Assembly (NCBI GenBank): GCA_029721515.1
Contig: CM056561.1
Span: 19,326,635 to 19,390,634 of the forward strand
DNA: 64,000 bases
From: Synanceia verrucosa
Taxonomy: Eukaryota; Chordata; Actinopteri; Perciformes; Synanceiidae
Direction of reading: 5' to 3'
Below the pieces are notes generated by a model, which worked only from the letters and a program-made list of their open reading frames with translations, did no database searches and was not told the DNA's origin. Both the position numbers and the translations under genes were made by a program. Below are positions 15,801 through 30,700 of this stretch, piece by piece (position 1 is the stretch's first letter; each line of letters begins with the position of its first letter).

Positions 15801-18800
15801 TTAGGAGATAGCACAGTTTTTATCTTTGTCCTTTGCACCGAGGCTGTGAGCTCTCCTCCGCCTCATGCTTCCTCTCAGCCCCCAGTCTCTCTGTACCTCC
15901 CTCTCCTCTCCCTCTCTGTCTTTGCCCTCCTCGGTCTGCTGCTTTCGGAGCTGTGGGGGCAGAGGTATGGGCTGTCCCAGGAAAAAGCCTTCCTCCTCTG
16001 AGTCTGAGGATGAAGAGCATGTTGAGCAAGAGTCTTCGTGTTTGTAGTGGCCCGGCTGGAGGGACAGCGAGGAGCACCGCTTGCCCCTCTCTTTGTCGCC
16101 CCTCCAGTCTGAGGCGTCCAGCCGGGGGCGGTCGGTCCTTGACCGCCGGGGCCGCCTCTCTGCTCCCAGGTGGAGGGCGGGGTCAGAGGGGATGCGGCAA
16201 CGGCTCCACCCTCGCCGAAGGCTCCGCTGGTAATAAGAGGACCCATCTGGAGAAAAATAGAAAATATGACAAAAAAAATTAACTTCCCATTTCAGATAAC
16301 ATTCATCTCTCTCTCAAAGCCTTCTCTTACCCAGCAGATCCATCTGTGGCGGAATGCCTTTCTGTAGATGCAACCTGCTTCCAAACCCCCCCTCCACCTC
16401 CTCTTCCTCCTTCGGGTCCTCCTGGCCCTCTTGCTCCTCTTGCTCGTTCTCATCTTCATCGTCGTCCTCGTCGACAGAGTAGCTGCTGCTGATCGGTTCT
16501 CTGAAGCTGACCCGAGCTGTGCCGCTGCGAGACAGCGGGGGCGGAGAATCAGACGCTCTGTCCTCTGGTTGGGGGAGGTCTGGTGGAGGTGATTCTTGGG
16601 GCATCAAGTCACGAGACTTAATGGGCAGAGGAGGAGGGAGGATGGCTGGGTTGTTGGGTGGGAGGGGGGGCGAGTCAGGTGAGATGAGGCGTGAGTTTTT
16701 CTGAGGAGGAAACACTGCAGAGAGAACTGTAGTAAAGATTATAGAATAATAGGACACATGTTGTTTTCTTAGCATCAGCGATGTGTGATACCTTGCATAA
16801 CATGATTTGTCCTTTCCACCCAGTTCCTACAGTCTTTAGTTGTGCTGGTTCCTCCTGAATTGAGACGAGTTAATCCAGTATTTCCATTCATCTCTCCCTG
16901 GAAGTGAAGATCACCAACAGGATGTTTGATGCCGGAGTCCCCCGGCAATAAACTGTAATGTGGAAGGTCGCTGGGCCAAGATGGACCAAGGCCGTTTCCA
17001 AGATGGATGTGGGGAAGAGGTGAGTAGGAGCCTCTTTGATGAGGATGACAGCTGGGTGAAGGAATTCCATTCTGAACTGGAGCAGTGCAGTGGACACCTG
17101 GGAGAGGCAAAAAAAAAATAAATAAATAAAAGCGGATCCATCCTAACATCTGAGTATGATACCAGTGGAGCTTCATCACCTCTGTTTTCCACCACAGTGT
17201 GAATACAGTCTTTTGCAGGAGTCAAAGGAGGGTTGGTGCTCTCTAGTGGCTGCAGAGGAGAACCGCACTGTGGCTTGCTGCCCCTCTCTGCCGCCTCACA
17301 GCGTCTATGCTGAGGCGGTTTGCTCTGCAGCGCCGAGTCACAGGAGTCAGAGTTGTCGGGGTCCTCGCCCAGCGAACAGGGCCTGGAGCAGAAGATGAGG
17401 CCTCTTCGAGGGAGGAAGGGACGGCCCAGCAGAGGGAGCCGACAGCGGGCGCAGCAGAAACACGACTCCACGGCGTGCCAGTGCTGACCCTCGTATGTCA
17501 TCTGGCCTTGATCGATACCTGAGAGGAAATATTTTCAGCATACATCAGGAATTTTGATTCTTTATTGTCTTTTTGACTATCCAGTGGCAACAAATGGTTA
17601 TTTCCATAGTTGATTAATCTGTTGATTAGTTGTCCATAAACGGTTGGCCAGTGTTTCCCAATGCCCAAAACAACATTATGAATAAATTTTCACTTGTCCT
17701 TCATCAAAAAAAATCCTCAAACTGCTTCCAGCCACTCCTTTCACGTAGTGAAACCATTTTATAAATATTTAATACTCTTCTTATAAATGCTAAATCCTTG
17801 AGTGACCATATACCTAGAGATATATATACCTGTCTGATAATAGCAGTCAGCTGCTTAGAAAGCCCAGTAAATGAGTAATTCATTACCTATGTGTTCTCCG
17901 CAGGTGTCGCAGTACTCGGCGTACAGGGACTCGTAGCAGGAGCAGCAGTAGGGTCGGCTCTCTCTCATGATGTAGCGTTGACCGCCCAGTGCAGCCTCGC
18001 ACTCAAAACAACAGAAGTGCTTCATGTGCCAGTATCTCCCCTCCGCCTCCGTACATTCATCTGCCAGAATAATCTGAGATGGGATTGAGACAGCAGCAGT
18101 GAAAGACAGGGAGGCAGAGAGGTCAGTCGACACAGCAGTGATGAGTTCATGGGTACAGAATTAAACAAATCAGTTGCAAAAAAAAAAAAACCCTGAGGAT
18201 TTGGGTTAACAAGATAGAGGAGAAAAAAAAGATGCTGTCGGCCCCCTGTCAGCTTAGCCCTCCTCTGTGTCTAAAGACCTCTTGTGGATCAGTTGTGGCA
18301 GATCCATCCATTGACCACGACACTTAATCTCTTAAGTAACACTGAGAAGCCATTCAGAACAAGAAGAGAACACCAGAAACATCAGCAGATATTCCTCTGC
18401 TGTCGTAAGGTTCAGGGAAATGATATGACACAGCAATAGTAAAGCACGTGGCAGGGGCTGATGATTCATTTGGTGATACTTTAGAGAACTTTTCTCACGA
18501 TAATTCATCAGCTGGAAGAGATCTGTACTGGGGACAATGACGCTTTTTCCAGTGGGATACTCTGACTGTTGATGTCTGTTTGACAGGTTGCTAACCTCAT
18601 CGCAGGCTTGGCAGCGGGGTTTGAGCCTCTCGGCGTGGTGCCTGCCGCAGTAGATCTGTCCGTCCTGGAAGAAGTAGATGAGGTCGACCAGCAGCTCGCT
18701 GCAGGTGGCACACTGGAAACACTGAGGGTGCCAACAGCTGCTGTGTCCCGCCCGACTGGCAAACACCGCTATGTCTCCACCGCAGATCTGCCTGCCACAC

Positions 18801-21503
18801 TGGGAAAAACAGATTTGGTTGTTAGATAAAAGATGTAAGTTAGATGGTATATCTTTCAACAGATGGTGACTGTTGCAGGTTGCTTCTACAGCCCTGTAAT
18901 CATTACATCCCAGTGCGCTGCGGCCCTTGAGCGGTGCCTGCACCTACTTGCACCTGAACTTTCTCCAGTCCCATAAAAAGAGATTCTTCATCTGCTCAGC
19001 TCTGATGTCTTTTAATATGCGTTCACTTGCATGCATTTATGTCATGTAAGAGGATACTTGATATAGGTCTGTCTCAAGAGGGAAGCTGCTACGGTTTCCA
19101 GACGTAAAATAAAAATGTTGCCCTACCTGTTGGCAGATGGCTCCTGTCATAGTGACTGGGAAGAGTCTGACGACGCCTCTGCCCAAGTTCTCTCTTTTCC
19201 TCTGCTGACTGAACAAACGCAACTCCTTCTTCTCCTCCTCGTTCAGAGTGTTACAGTACTGGGACTGCAGAAAAACACAAATAGTCTTGTTACCATGTGC
19301 ATACAAAACAACTGCCTTTCACTTCTAAACCTCATTTACCTCGTAGGTTCAGTGAGATTAAATCTGTTTTTATTTTCACTTTACATCCTGATAAATGATA
19401 AAAGTGAGCATTGGAATTTTTTAATTCTTTTGTTATATAATAATTAATATCTTTATATAATTATATATATGTAGTTATATAATTATATTTTTATGTATTT
19501 GTTTTGAAGGAATGTAATAAGCCCATCCAGTCATTTCATTCAGCCTAAATGTAATAATTGGGGCCTATCTATCTACTCACCTGTGAGCCGTGAGTGCTAG
19601 CAATAGCATTTATGCTGTTTATGTTCATCATGATAATTCTGAGGGAATGGCTTTGGTGGGAGGCCTGAAGGGATGGACTAGTGCTACGAGCTACTTTCTT
19701 TGGACAGTTGGCAAAACTGGACTAAGTTTTTCCCTTGGGTCATTTTAAAAATCAACCACACTATTTTGCTTTTTCTAGATTATCAACCCTAGCTTTAAGA
19801 TGTTTTGAATAAGCCAAAATATCTTATGGCTCTAACGTGTACAGGAGCCTTACAACAGAATGATATTCACCATTCTCTGTAAAAACCGAGGGACCACAAA
19901 GGCCAAACTGAACTTAGCACCTAATAAAGACATATAGCTGTTCAAAGTGCATTAAATAAATGCGAATTAAAAAAATGTATATGTCTTGAAGCCGAAGACT
20001 AGAACACAGAGTGATGATGTTACCTCGCTGTCGTGGGCCGGAAGCTGGTGCAGCAGTTGTTTGATCCGGTATCTCTCCCCTGGACTGTTCACATAAGGCA
20101 CCCTGTCCTCCGGCAAGTAGCTAAAATACTGGTAGACCTGTTTGAGGAGACAAGTGTGTTCACATAAAGAGCAGAAATGACAGAGTGCAGGGAGCCATTT
20201 ATTCATTTATAGAGCAATTTATTGCATTTATTGCAGTCATAAATCAAAAACACAGATTGTTTTTCATGGTTATTAAATTGTTTGTGTGCAATGAACATGT
20301 CCAAAAGGAAGTGTGCATCATGCCCTTGCTGAGCAGCATCGTGTTTTCATCTTGTTTGCTCTTCAAGACGCTGATACCTGTTCAGGCTTGAGTCCGGGCG
20401 GGACCCATGAGTACTCCTCGGAGGCGCAGCCCGAGTCGTCGTCGGAGATGGAGTGTCTTTGGAAGTCTGACACCAGCTTCGTCATCATCTTTTCCAGCTG
20501 GCCCGGCACTGAGCGCACGGCGTGCTCCTCTCGCACGCACTTGCAGTGCACACAGATCTTCCTGTGGAGACGAAGACAGCTTTGAGCTTTGAGCATCATC
20601 CCTGAGGACTCACCTTTTTACTGATTTACAACACAAGCCAAAGCTGATCAAATATCAGATATTTCAAGGAGCTGGGTTCTCCTGGTGCTTCAGGTGCAAA
20701 CAACCCAAATAGCAGGCGAGCAATAGTGCTCATATCATAACTTTCATACAGGCACTCCCACAGCTTGTAACCATATTATTTTTGATCACGCTTTGCGTTG
20801 GAGACATTATGTCGCAGAACAGCCCACACACATTCTTGAGGATGACACAACGAGACTTTCTGCAGCCAAAAATGACTAACACAATAGTTGTCACACCAGT
20901 ACACAACATTACTGATGATTAAGTAAAAAAACAAAAACTTCTCTGAAAACTACAAACCGTCTAAACTGCACATTGTCTATAGTCTATACTGTGTGCTGCA
21001 TCATTTACATGACCAAACTCTCATTACAGATGTTGTTGAGGATCTCACATCAGGACCGCCACATCCCAAAACGAGCAGGAAATGAGGTCGCCTGCTGACA
21101 TAAGCCTGGCTGTCAATCCCTGTGGCAGTTTAAGAGAGGGAGGTGAAGATGGGAGCAATAATCTCCCTTGGCTTCGTATTACACCCCTTTCCCATCTTCT
21201 GACTCCTCACCATACAATCAGTCAGTGGGTGTGCCCGTTTGTGGGAGCGGTGGAGTCAGAGTAAAGCGCCCCGGGGTGATAGCGAGGTGTGGATGTCATA
21301 TGTGTGTGTGTGTGTGTGTGTGTGAACGCAGTGACATGGTCACATGCAGCATCTATTGCATGTATGTGTACATCTCTGTTGTGATTGCATAACAGCCTGC
21401 CAGCTGGCATTTGTGGCTCAAGTTCACGAGGCACAAAGCTGCTTTATTCCAGCATCCAACCCCCACCCTACCAAAACACACACACACACGCACGCACACA
21501 CAC

Positions 21504-21542
<39 letters not shown>

Positions 21543-24500
21543 TCAATCATCTCATAAAACAGTCTGGAATGTTAGACGGCTGGTAGCTGCTGCATGTGAG
21601 CATCTCTTTACTTGACAAGTTAATTATGAAGCAAACAGAAAAGAAATGCTGCTCTGTGATGTCACCACCTTTCGCTCTGGACATGCTTGTAATGTGCAGC
21701 CGCCCCGGTATGCACCTTAAATGGAAATGGCAGCCAGGCAGGTAGAAACAATATAAATATAGTAAACACACCAAGTCAGCTTAGACTAAGCCATGTTGGC
21801 ACAAATCAGAACCCAGCTGTATTTGACTGTGTGTCTTTGTATATGTGTGTGTGAGCAGAAGGACAGACTGCCACACACATGCCTATATAAGTGGGTAGGA
21901 GGACACAGACGGAGACCTGGCATGAAGGGACAGATGGCAGATGTCTCATCCTGTCTCACCACCAGCAGCCTCCACATGATGAAAGGACAGAATCTCCAGT
22001 GGGTCTAATTTGAATGAATTTGGATGATGAAAGTGCGAAGGGCGGTCTAAAAAATCAAGTCTCTCTTTGTGCTCTCCAAATATCTGACCAGTGTTTGACC
22101 AAAGACTGGTTTGTGCACGTGCCAAAACATTTAAATATACTGCTAGACAAAATGCTGAACCCACAAAATGAGCAAACCAGCACCAAGTATTTAAGTATAT
22201 GTAGTTAGAGCATGACACAGAGGATGTTTTTCCAAAAACAAACCCATTTAATTTCTCTTTTGCTTGCAGCGGTAGTGTAGTTAGAAGGTAGTCATGATGA
22301 CTTCAGTACACTAAAGCAGCACATTTCAACACTGCAATTTAGCAACTCCTAGTGCACTGAGCCCAGTCCTGCTCAGTTATTTGACTCACAAGCCTCTGAT
22401 GTAACACAGCTCGGCGTTCACCCCCCAGCTATGAGCCACATTTGGTGCTGATAGGTCAAAAGACGTAATAGGAAGTTACAAATGAAGGGAAAAATCCCAT
22501 CAAATATACTGTGGTAAAGACCAGCTAAACAGATATCAGTTAAAATTTTTCATTTTGTAATTGATAGAATTGTTGTTAAAATTAGAGCCAAAATAATTAG
22601 TTGATTGACAGAAATCTGCAACTATATTTATAATATAGTTATTTTAAAGCAGATTTCGTGTAACTGTAATGAAATATCTTTGCATCATGGACTTTTTATC
22701 AGACAAAACCAAAGTCACATGACAGCATCACATTGAGCTCTGGGCACATCGTCTACAAAATAAATACTGAGAAAAAAGAAAATTGTTGGGATAATATAAT
22801 GTCAAATGTGTTAGTTGAAGCCAAAATTAGACATTAGAGGTTTCCCCACATTCCCACAGGCTTGGTTGTAAATAAAAGCATTTCAATACTAAATTTCTGT
22901 CTGTGTATATTCAAACTGTACTGTCTGGACAAATAAAAAGAAATACAGGGAAGCACACTAACCAGCCATGTGTGTGTCAGTAACCTGGAGATGCTGCTTC
23001 AGACAGGAATCAAAAATCTGCCTGTAAACAATGTATCTGATAAAGGTGTTATTTATTGTTGTTAATAACGTTGTTTGTGTTTGCCATCTATCGATAATCC
23101 CAATCAAATTGATATATTAAACTAAATGATAATTCATAAAAAATCTACACTGAAACTTAACACTGACACTTTATGGGCACAAATAAACTAACATGAACTT
23201 TGTGTCCTGCAGCTTTAATTAGCTTCCACTGAGAGGATTACAAATCATTTCAGTTTGTTGAACACAGAGATTAAGGCTTGTTCACCCCAAACTGACCTGA
23301 GTTTATCCACTAAGACATTAGCCTGCACTTAAAACATGATTTTTTTTTTCTTCTAAATCTTAATACAACTAATCTCCATGCATATATTCCATAGTCTTCT
23401 TGTTAACAAAGTTGAGTAACATCACTAACTGTACATGACGTCACATTGTGCACCTTAAATTCACACAGATGTGTGTACAAAACAATGAAGGCAGGAAGAA
23501 TAATCCTCTAAACACGCACAACTCTCAGTCTACCCACATCTCCTGACTCAATGACTGTTTGAGTCTTTAATCCTGTCAGACAGTAAAATATGGTTTCTTC
23601 ATTACCTATATGGTTTCTTCATTACCTGCTGTAATCATGACAAATTAGTCCAGGTCGGCCTGCTGGCGCTGTCCCATCCAGACCTGTGCTCAGCCTGTCT
23701 GTCAGTGGGAGCAGGATATTCTACGGCATCTCCTCTCCATGTGGTAATGTCTCTGTCTGCTCGGCTCTTTTCAACGTCCCTACCACCCCCCCTGACTCCC
23801 ACCCTCCTCAGCTCTGACAGTGGGCTCAAACAAAAGGCACCAAATGCCAACATACACTACAGAAAATAATACAAACACAGGTCTCGTGATTTTTTTTTTA
23901 ACTGACTTAAGAAGATAAGCTCAAGTACACATGAAGCAGACGTTTCAATCTACTCACGCTGCCTTTGAAGATATAAGAGACGTCAAAGTCCAACTGACAA
24001 TCATGAAGAGTAAACTCGCTGCGTCTCGTTCTCGACAGACCAGACCGCTGCCACTGACTCATAACAGATGGACGTTTGTTGCTTTGATGCAGTTATTAAT
24101 CATGGAAATGAAAGTGGAGCAGATTTGGAGCCTGTGAGCAACGCTGTGCTGTGTGGTGTTTGTCATACTATGTGATCAAGATGGGCCTGCGTGACAAAAG
24201 AGTGTCTCTGGCCAAACATCAAGCAAACGGCACAACTTTCAATCTCAGTGAAGTCACGACACGCTGGCTCATCTGACTTTGGTCGATCACTAAAGATGAA
24301 TATCAGTGAGGACAGAAAAGAGCCAGCATCCTTAGGTTCTTCATTTATTTCTTCATTTTCCAAGTTGCTCCATGCTGAAAACATGTTAAAGCAAGTCTGC
24401 ATTACTTTGAGATTTCTGCGAGGTAGACCCGCAACAGACGGACCATTAATTAACTAATCTGCAGCTATTTTGACATTCATACTTTCCAAGCAAAATTGTG

Positions 24501-27500
24501 ATTTATGCTCTGGTTTCAGCTTCTAAAACATCAAACTTCTGCTCTTCTTCTTGTCTTGTGTGATTGTAAACTGAATATCTTTTCATTTTGTACTGGTGGG
24601 CACATAAAATAAGCCATAATTCAGTTTTTAGACAACTTGAATTTGAATCAGCCAATCCAAACTGCTGTTTTGGGTATATATACATATATACTACAGGCCA
24701 GTAAAGAAGACATAAGCCTCTGCTGAAATGTGATAATCTAGGTGTCAGTGTAGACTGTGTGGTGAAGCCTTCCTTCGATCAGATATGAAGAAACAGATGG
24801 GCCTTGTCCTATGACTCTCTGCCAGTAATTAGTGACTGAGTAATTGCCGCATGGCCACCCAGCCTAATAGCGATGGCTGCTTTGAACACTTTTGAAGCGT
24901 GGCGGGGACCTGTGGGTCAAATATAACTGAATTCACTCGCTGCTGGTTAGCGGAAGCACCATCTGCCCCCAACCCAGTCTCAGGATGAAGATGGATCACT
25001 TCCCTCTCGGTAAGCATCAGCAGCTAAGCCAGTGGTCACTGTGGATGAGCTTCTCCATCAGGGGAAGGTGCGACTCTGAATTGATTATTAAGGAAGATAG
25101 AATTAGTGTGGGACTCTGGGGGTCTTAAAAACTGACCCCCATAAATCTCAATCATTTAATCACATTCATGTTCCTTTTTCTCCCGTCCAAGAGAGACATT
25201 TCCCTTTTGTCATCTCACCCAAACGTCATTTCAGATTTGTCTTCCAGCAGAACGCTTTAATTGAGAAACTTCCACAACCCACAGTGTGATGGTAATGCTG
25301 CTGTGAACAGACTGATGTGTTCAGGGGCAGAGTGTGGCTGGAGGTAGAGAGAGCGAGCAGCACACATGTTTTATATTACATCCTAACTTCTACGCTTTTG
25401 TCTTGACCTGAATAGAGGGGAACAGAACTGGGAAAAAAAGCTAAAAGATTCAATTACAGCCTTTTGGTTACACAAAGTACGCATTCCTGTGCCTTTTTGT
25501 TTTATTCTCTCCACAGTTGGCTTTAGCCATGCAGTCAGTGCCCATCTGGGATCCACTTTTATCTTTTATCTACCTGTGTCAAACCTGGTGATTTTACACG
25601 GCTCTTTGCTTCTTTTACACTCATTTAAATGATTAGTAATCAATACACAGTTAACACGAAATGAAACACAACTGTCCCTTTTGGAAAGGGAAAGCAGCAG
25701 TGAAACAGAGAGACTGAGGGCGGTATGAAGTGGTCGAGAGGGTTACTATCACAGCAGCAGTGAGGTCTAATCTTATTAGCACGACTGACAGGATTAGAGT
25801 AACCAAGAGACCCAACCAGCTGGATATTCTCTGACGGACTAAAGGAGAGAGACGAAAAGAAAAGGGGGCACACAAAAACCTGCTCAAGAGAACAAAATAA
25901 ATTGTAGCTCAGGCCAGACTTTGACAGCGAACAACTCTTGAACAAATAGGTGTTAAGAGGCATGTAGACTGACATTTGAAGTGGCTTGCGCCAAAGTATA
26001 AGAACAAGAATTGCAAGAATTCTTGTGTTTTTTTTTCTCCTAGGGCTAGAGAAACCATCTGGACATCCTACAATCTACTGCTGAGTGGATGTCGACTTGT
26101 CCCAGATGAACACGTCAAACAACATAATCTGCTGCATCAGAGCAGCACAATGCTTTTCACTTTAAAAGACTCCGGGTGAGCAAACACAACAACATATAAG
26201 TGTTAAGTTTAAATTGCCGGAGCTCAGACACACAGCACATGCTGCTGGATGAACTACTGGTAATCCTTGATGCTCAGTATAGGGCTTCTGATGATAAAGT
26301 CAACTCAAACTATACGCAGCTGCTTCTGTTGCGACTGTCAGGGCTTAAAGGTGCTCAAGGGGTCTATAGCACTGATTCCTCAGGGCCACAGGGTCAGAGC
26401 GGCTGATCGGCTCTGTGACTAGCATGCGGTGCCCTGACTGGGCCATGTTTGTTGTCTTTTAATGTATATCTGCTTGGCGTGTACACAGATCACAGATAAG
26501 CTTGGTAGCGATGTTGATGTCCTTCTTAAGACATGCGCGCACACACAATTTGACTCATTCTACTCCTCTACCTACCCACAAGGCAAAACATTTTAGTGCC
26601 TTTTACAGTCAAAGGTTACAGGTTATCTTCGTTATATCAGACAGCCAATGAAATGAAAAGTCTGCACGTTAACAGGCCTCATGATGGCAGAATAACATAT
26701 AATAGCTGCTGTATAACAGGATATAGAAACTCGATCACTAGCATCTTTTTTGTTAAATTAATCTGCAATGAAAATGATTCCGCTTCTGTGCACAAAGTAA
26801 CATTAAAATTGTTCTGGTGTCTTTCATTTAATAGACAAAAAAAGTTTTTAACTCTTTCTTTTCAGTTGTTATTATCAGAACTTTCACATGAAACAGGAGA
26901 GAGTGCCACTCGACCAAAAAGTATGAGAAAAACATTTCCTGCTAAGCTAACAGCCAGCGCCAGGCGGTGTTTAAGACGTACCTCCAGCCGTGGACGCGGA
27001 AGCCGGGGCACTGGTCCCCACAGCGCATACAGGGCTGCCCTCTGTCTGGGTCCTCTTCCTCCTGCTGGAAACAAAACACAAGCTCACTTCAGCTCACATC
27101 ATTTCCTACCTTTTGGCACAAGACAGCTAAAGGTTAAAACAACACAGCAGGCGGACACATACAGCGTTTGCTAGACATGGCCGCAGAAACATCAACATCA
27201 CATTGAGTGAACGTTTCCACTTAAGCCATGAGCAGAATGCACTTAGAGGCAAATCTCTTCAGCCTTTTAGTTCAGCAGCATGATGGGATGTCTGTGGGTT
27301 CCCTCATGCATTATCTGTGACGTCAATTTATGGCAATACTACATCAGTGTGTCACTGTGTGTGTGTGTGTTTAGTGTATGATAACATACACTCACAGCAC
27401 CGGAGGTGAAAATGTGTTTTCACACCTCTGCACAACATGATTTTCTTCCAGCTGAATGTCCACTAATCTGTGCTGGACTCAATAGGAATAAGGAATGAGG

Positions 27501-27720
27501 ACTAAATCTTACAGTGGGTGTAAAAACACACTGCAGAATAGTGCTCAGACTAAGCTGCAGTTACATTCAACTGTATTTTATGACTGATGGGATACATAAT
27601 GAAGGGCGTAAAATCTGCCCTTTTCCAAAAGTGCTGAGCAATGCATCTGACATAGGCAACAGCTATACCAACTACCTCGTATCTCACTTGTGATTCAGTT
27701 CCAGCAGCCTAGTGTGCGTG

Positions 27721-27762
<42 letters not shown>

Positions 27763-30700
27763 CTACAGGCTGCAGGCCTCTTTTTCGAGATGAGAGGAAG
27801 GAAGCGGAGACAGGATGAAAGCTGCACCCTTTCCCTCTCCATGCAGTCACTTTGTCTCCACTTTCTTTTTCTCTGATGCCTCTATCAGCTTTTTTTTTCT
27901 TCTTTCCTTCTGTGGGGATTCAACTTTTATTTATATTAGCCCAATATATCACGGATCACAAAAAAAAAAATTGTATATAGCCTATGACACAATCAGACAT
28001 TTGACCCTTGATTCAGATAATGGGAAAAAGTTCATAAAAAGTCAGTCACTGCTGTTTTCCACTCTGCTATTCAGGGAAGAAGGGCAAAGCCTGTGCCTCA
28101 TATGTAATTCTGCCTGCTAAAAAAAAGAGCAGGACACATTTGCTGTAATTTTGGCAAGGTTTTCAAATTAGGTAAAAAAATAAAAGCTCTTCTTAAAGGC
28201 ATAAACAAACTACACTTTGAGATGCAGCACACACGCATGAGCCAACAGAGTTTAAAGAGTGAAGCAATTAACCGCAATGAGCTTCCTGCACATACCTGCA
28301 CCAACCACACACACCTAGCCAACCAGCAGTATTCAATACTTGCCATTTTTTTCCCATGCAGACAAATGCATTACTTTTTTTCTTCTGCAATTGATTAATA
28401 GGTTAAGTTTGCTTAGCTTAACTCACTGATATCTCAGGGTTTTTCAATGGGCTTTAAGTGCTTTACTAATGGATCAACTGGGAGAAATATCAACATGCTC
28501 TGTTGTACTTTTGTTAAAATGCTTCTTTTTAAATTTTGATACTACTCCATTTGGGCACATGGTTGCAGGGTGGAGACATTAAGCTACTGGCTCAGACAAT
28601 CTAGAACTAGTTAGTCCAACACTGTCCAATATCAACCACTTATTTACATGCCACGTGTTTCACTGTGTGTTGCCTGCACTGGGATCTGCCTTGTTAATTA
28701 CCACTTTGATTCAATTTGATTGCCATTAACAAAGCCAGGTATGAAACGTGACAAGATGGGCTTAGTGAAGCGTACAGAGGACTTTTCAGCAGTTATTCCT
28801 CAGCTGTCACACTGCCATAGTGACTAACATTGGTATGCAGTTACACTCCCAAATATCACATTTATTAAGGACACAGAGAATCAAAGTAAATAGTTGCAGG
28901 ACTACTATACTATAAAAAGCTACTGACAAACCATTCAGTGAATTGTCACTTTATAATTTCATGTTTTCATGTTCATGTGTGAATGGTGTCATTACTTCTT
29001 CACAGCATTAATCGATGAAATATTTGATAATTGATTGAGCGTTTTATTTTTAAGAAAGAACTTCAAATTCAGTTCCTCAAATGTGAATAATTCCTGGTTA
29101 CTTTACGTCTCTATGACAGTAAACAGTAAATCCTGCTACCTGTGGTATTAGGCACAATTTAGGTGTTAGGTTAGGCATTGTATTAAGTAAGAAACATAAA
29201 TGAGAACTTGCTGTAGGTCATGGTGCTCTTGTATCGGCACAGAGGTCTGAGGAAAATCCCACCAAATTGGAAATGAAGACTTTCCTGAGAGTATTCTACA
29301 GAATCTGGTGAGAGTGATGAGATGGAGGTCTGCCTCCATTAGATTAAACTCAGCATTAACGACTCTGATTAATTCTAACAGTTTGACAAAAAAAAGTGAT
29401 GAAGGGCTCAACTTCATCGACGCACACACACTCTTAATTACACAGATAGTAATTAAGAGTTAAGCACGAGAACAATCAAGACGTAATGAAAATGAGGGAT
29501 TAGGAATACTGAAAAAAGCCTCAAACTTACTAGTACTCTCAATGACTCAGTGCTTGGAAAGATGATCTTAAATGCTCTCATGTATAGCTGCCATTGAGAT
29601 TCCCCTCGAGGTGAAGTGTCTGTATATTTCGGTACCTATACCGGACACTGAACACTTGATTAATATATACCTGCCTCAGGCTAGGAGAGCGAGTATGGAC
29701 AGCCCTACACCTGCAATGTGGATATGAGGAATGGCGTGTTGCTTTGCTTTGGAGAAATTAATTAATGTGGTCAGAGGGAAATCAATAAATTAAAAGAAAT
29801 AGTATATCACTTATTAACTCATAAACATAATGTTGATAAAGAAAATACTACTTATTTACCATGTACTCTTTACTTAAATAAAAGTAGTGACACCACGGTG
29901 TATAAATACTCTGTTACAAGTTATAGTCCTGCATCCATTGTGCAGAATGGGCCATTTCAGAATTGTATATATGAAATTTCATTTTGCATTAAAAATCTGA
30001 CCCTGACAAGTAACCACTGGCAACTAAAACTGGCAAACTAATTACAGTGAAGTAAAACATTTACCTCCAAAATATGGTGTATTCTTAAAGGTAACATTAA
30101 ATGGACATAAAGTACATCAAAATTGTACAAGCAGTACTTGCGTAAACGACCAGACCACCTAGAATACCTAATTTATTTTAATAATAAATACCCAGGAGAC
30201 GGTCTCATCTTTCAAAAAAAAAAATGGCTACTTGGTTTAAACTAACACATCATGTGATCATAAAATCAAACTAGGCTATGACATCATGGGTGCTCCTCCC
30301 ATTAAAAGCAGAGGTTCAGTTTAAAAAGCACAAACCTGTAATTTACCCCTTGATGACTGAATTTTGATGATAACAGAAAAAAACAACATTTCATCCTTGA
30401 ACATTATCCTTTACCAGCTATGTTTTTCTTGAATTTCTCCTTATCACACTGACAGTGTCCTTTATGTCAAGGCTACACAGATTTTTTCCACAAAAGATAA
30501 TGTGTCAAGTCCGTGGCCCCAACAATGAGGTTTGCCCGGTGTGCTGCAAATGAGGGATGTGAGTGCTGGGAGTGGTACTAGTAAGTTTCTTCTAAATCGA
30601 GTGTGGTTTAAGTAAATAACACATCCACAGTAAGTTCACATCAGCTCACATGCTCACACTTCAGACTGGCGTCAGACTTTTCATATCAACTCCTTTGTTT

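Larger units (their letters stand above)
20562..26981 (-). other. prickle3: prickle3 intron 2 (about 6.4 kb)
   Basis: No exon-like frame with matching splice phases was found on either strand. It holds microsatellites at 21301-21324 (GT) and 21476-21539 (CA), a dispersed repeat near 22580-22750, and a 20-base-scale tandem duplication at 23586-23625. Confidence 0.6.

Noticed and set aside
15833..16282. 149-codon plus-strand frame
   Set aside because: Antisense to the last prickle3 exon; composition follows the real gene.
21476..21539. Possible CRISPR-like periodic array
   Set aside because: Simple CA microsatellite; no spacers, and the genome is vertebrate.
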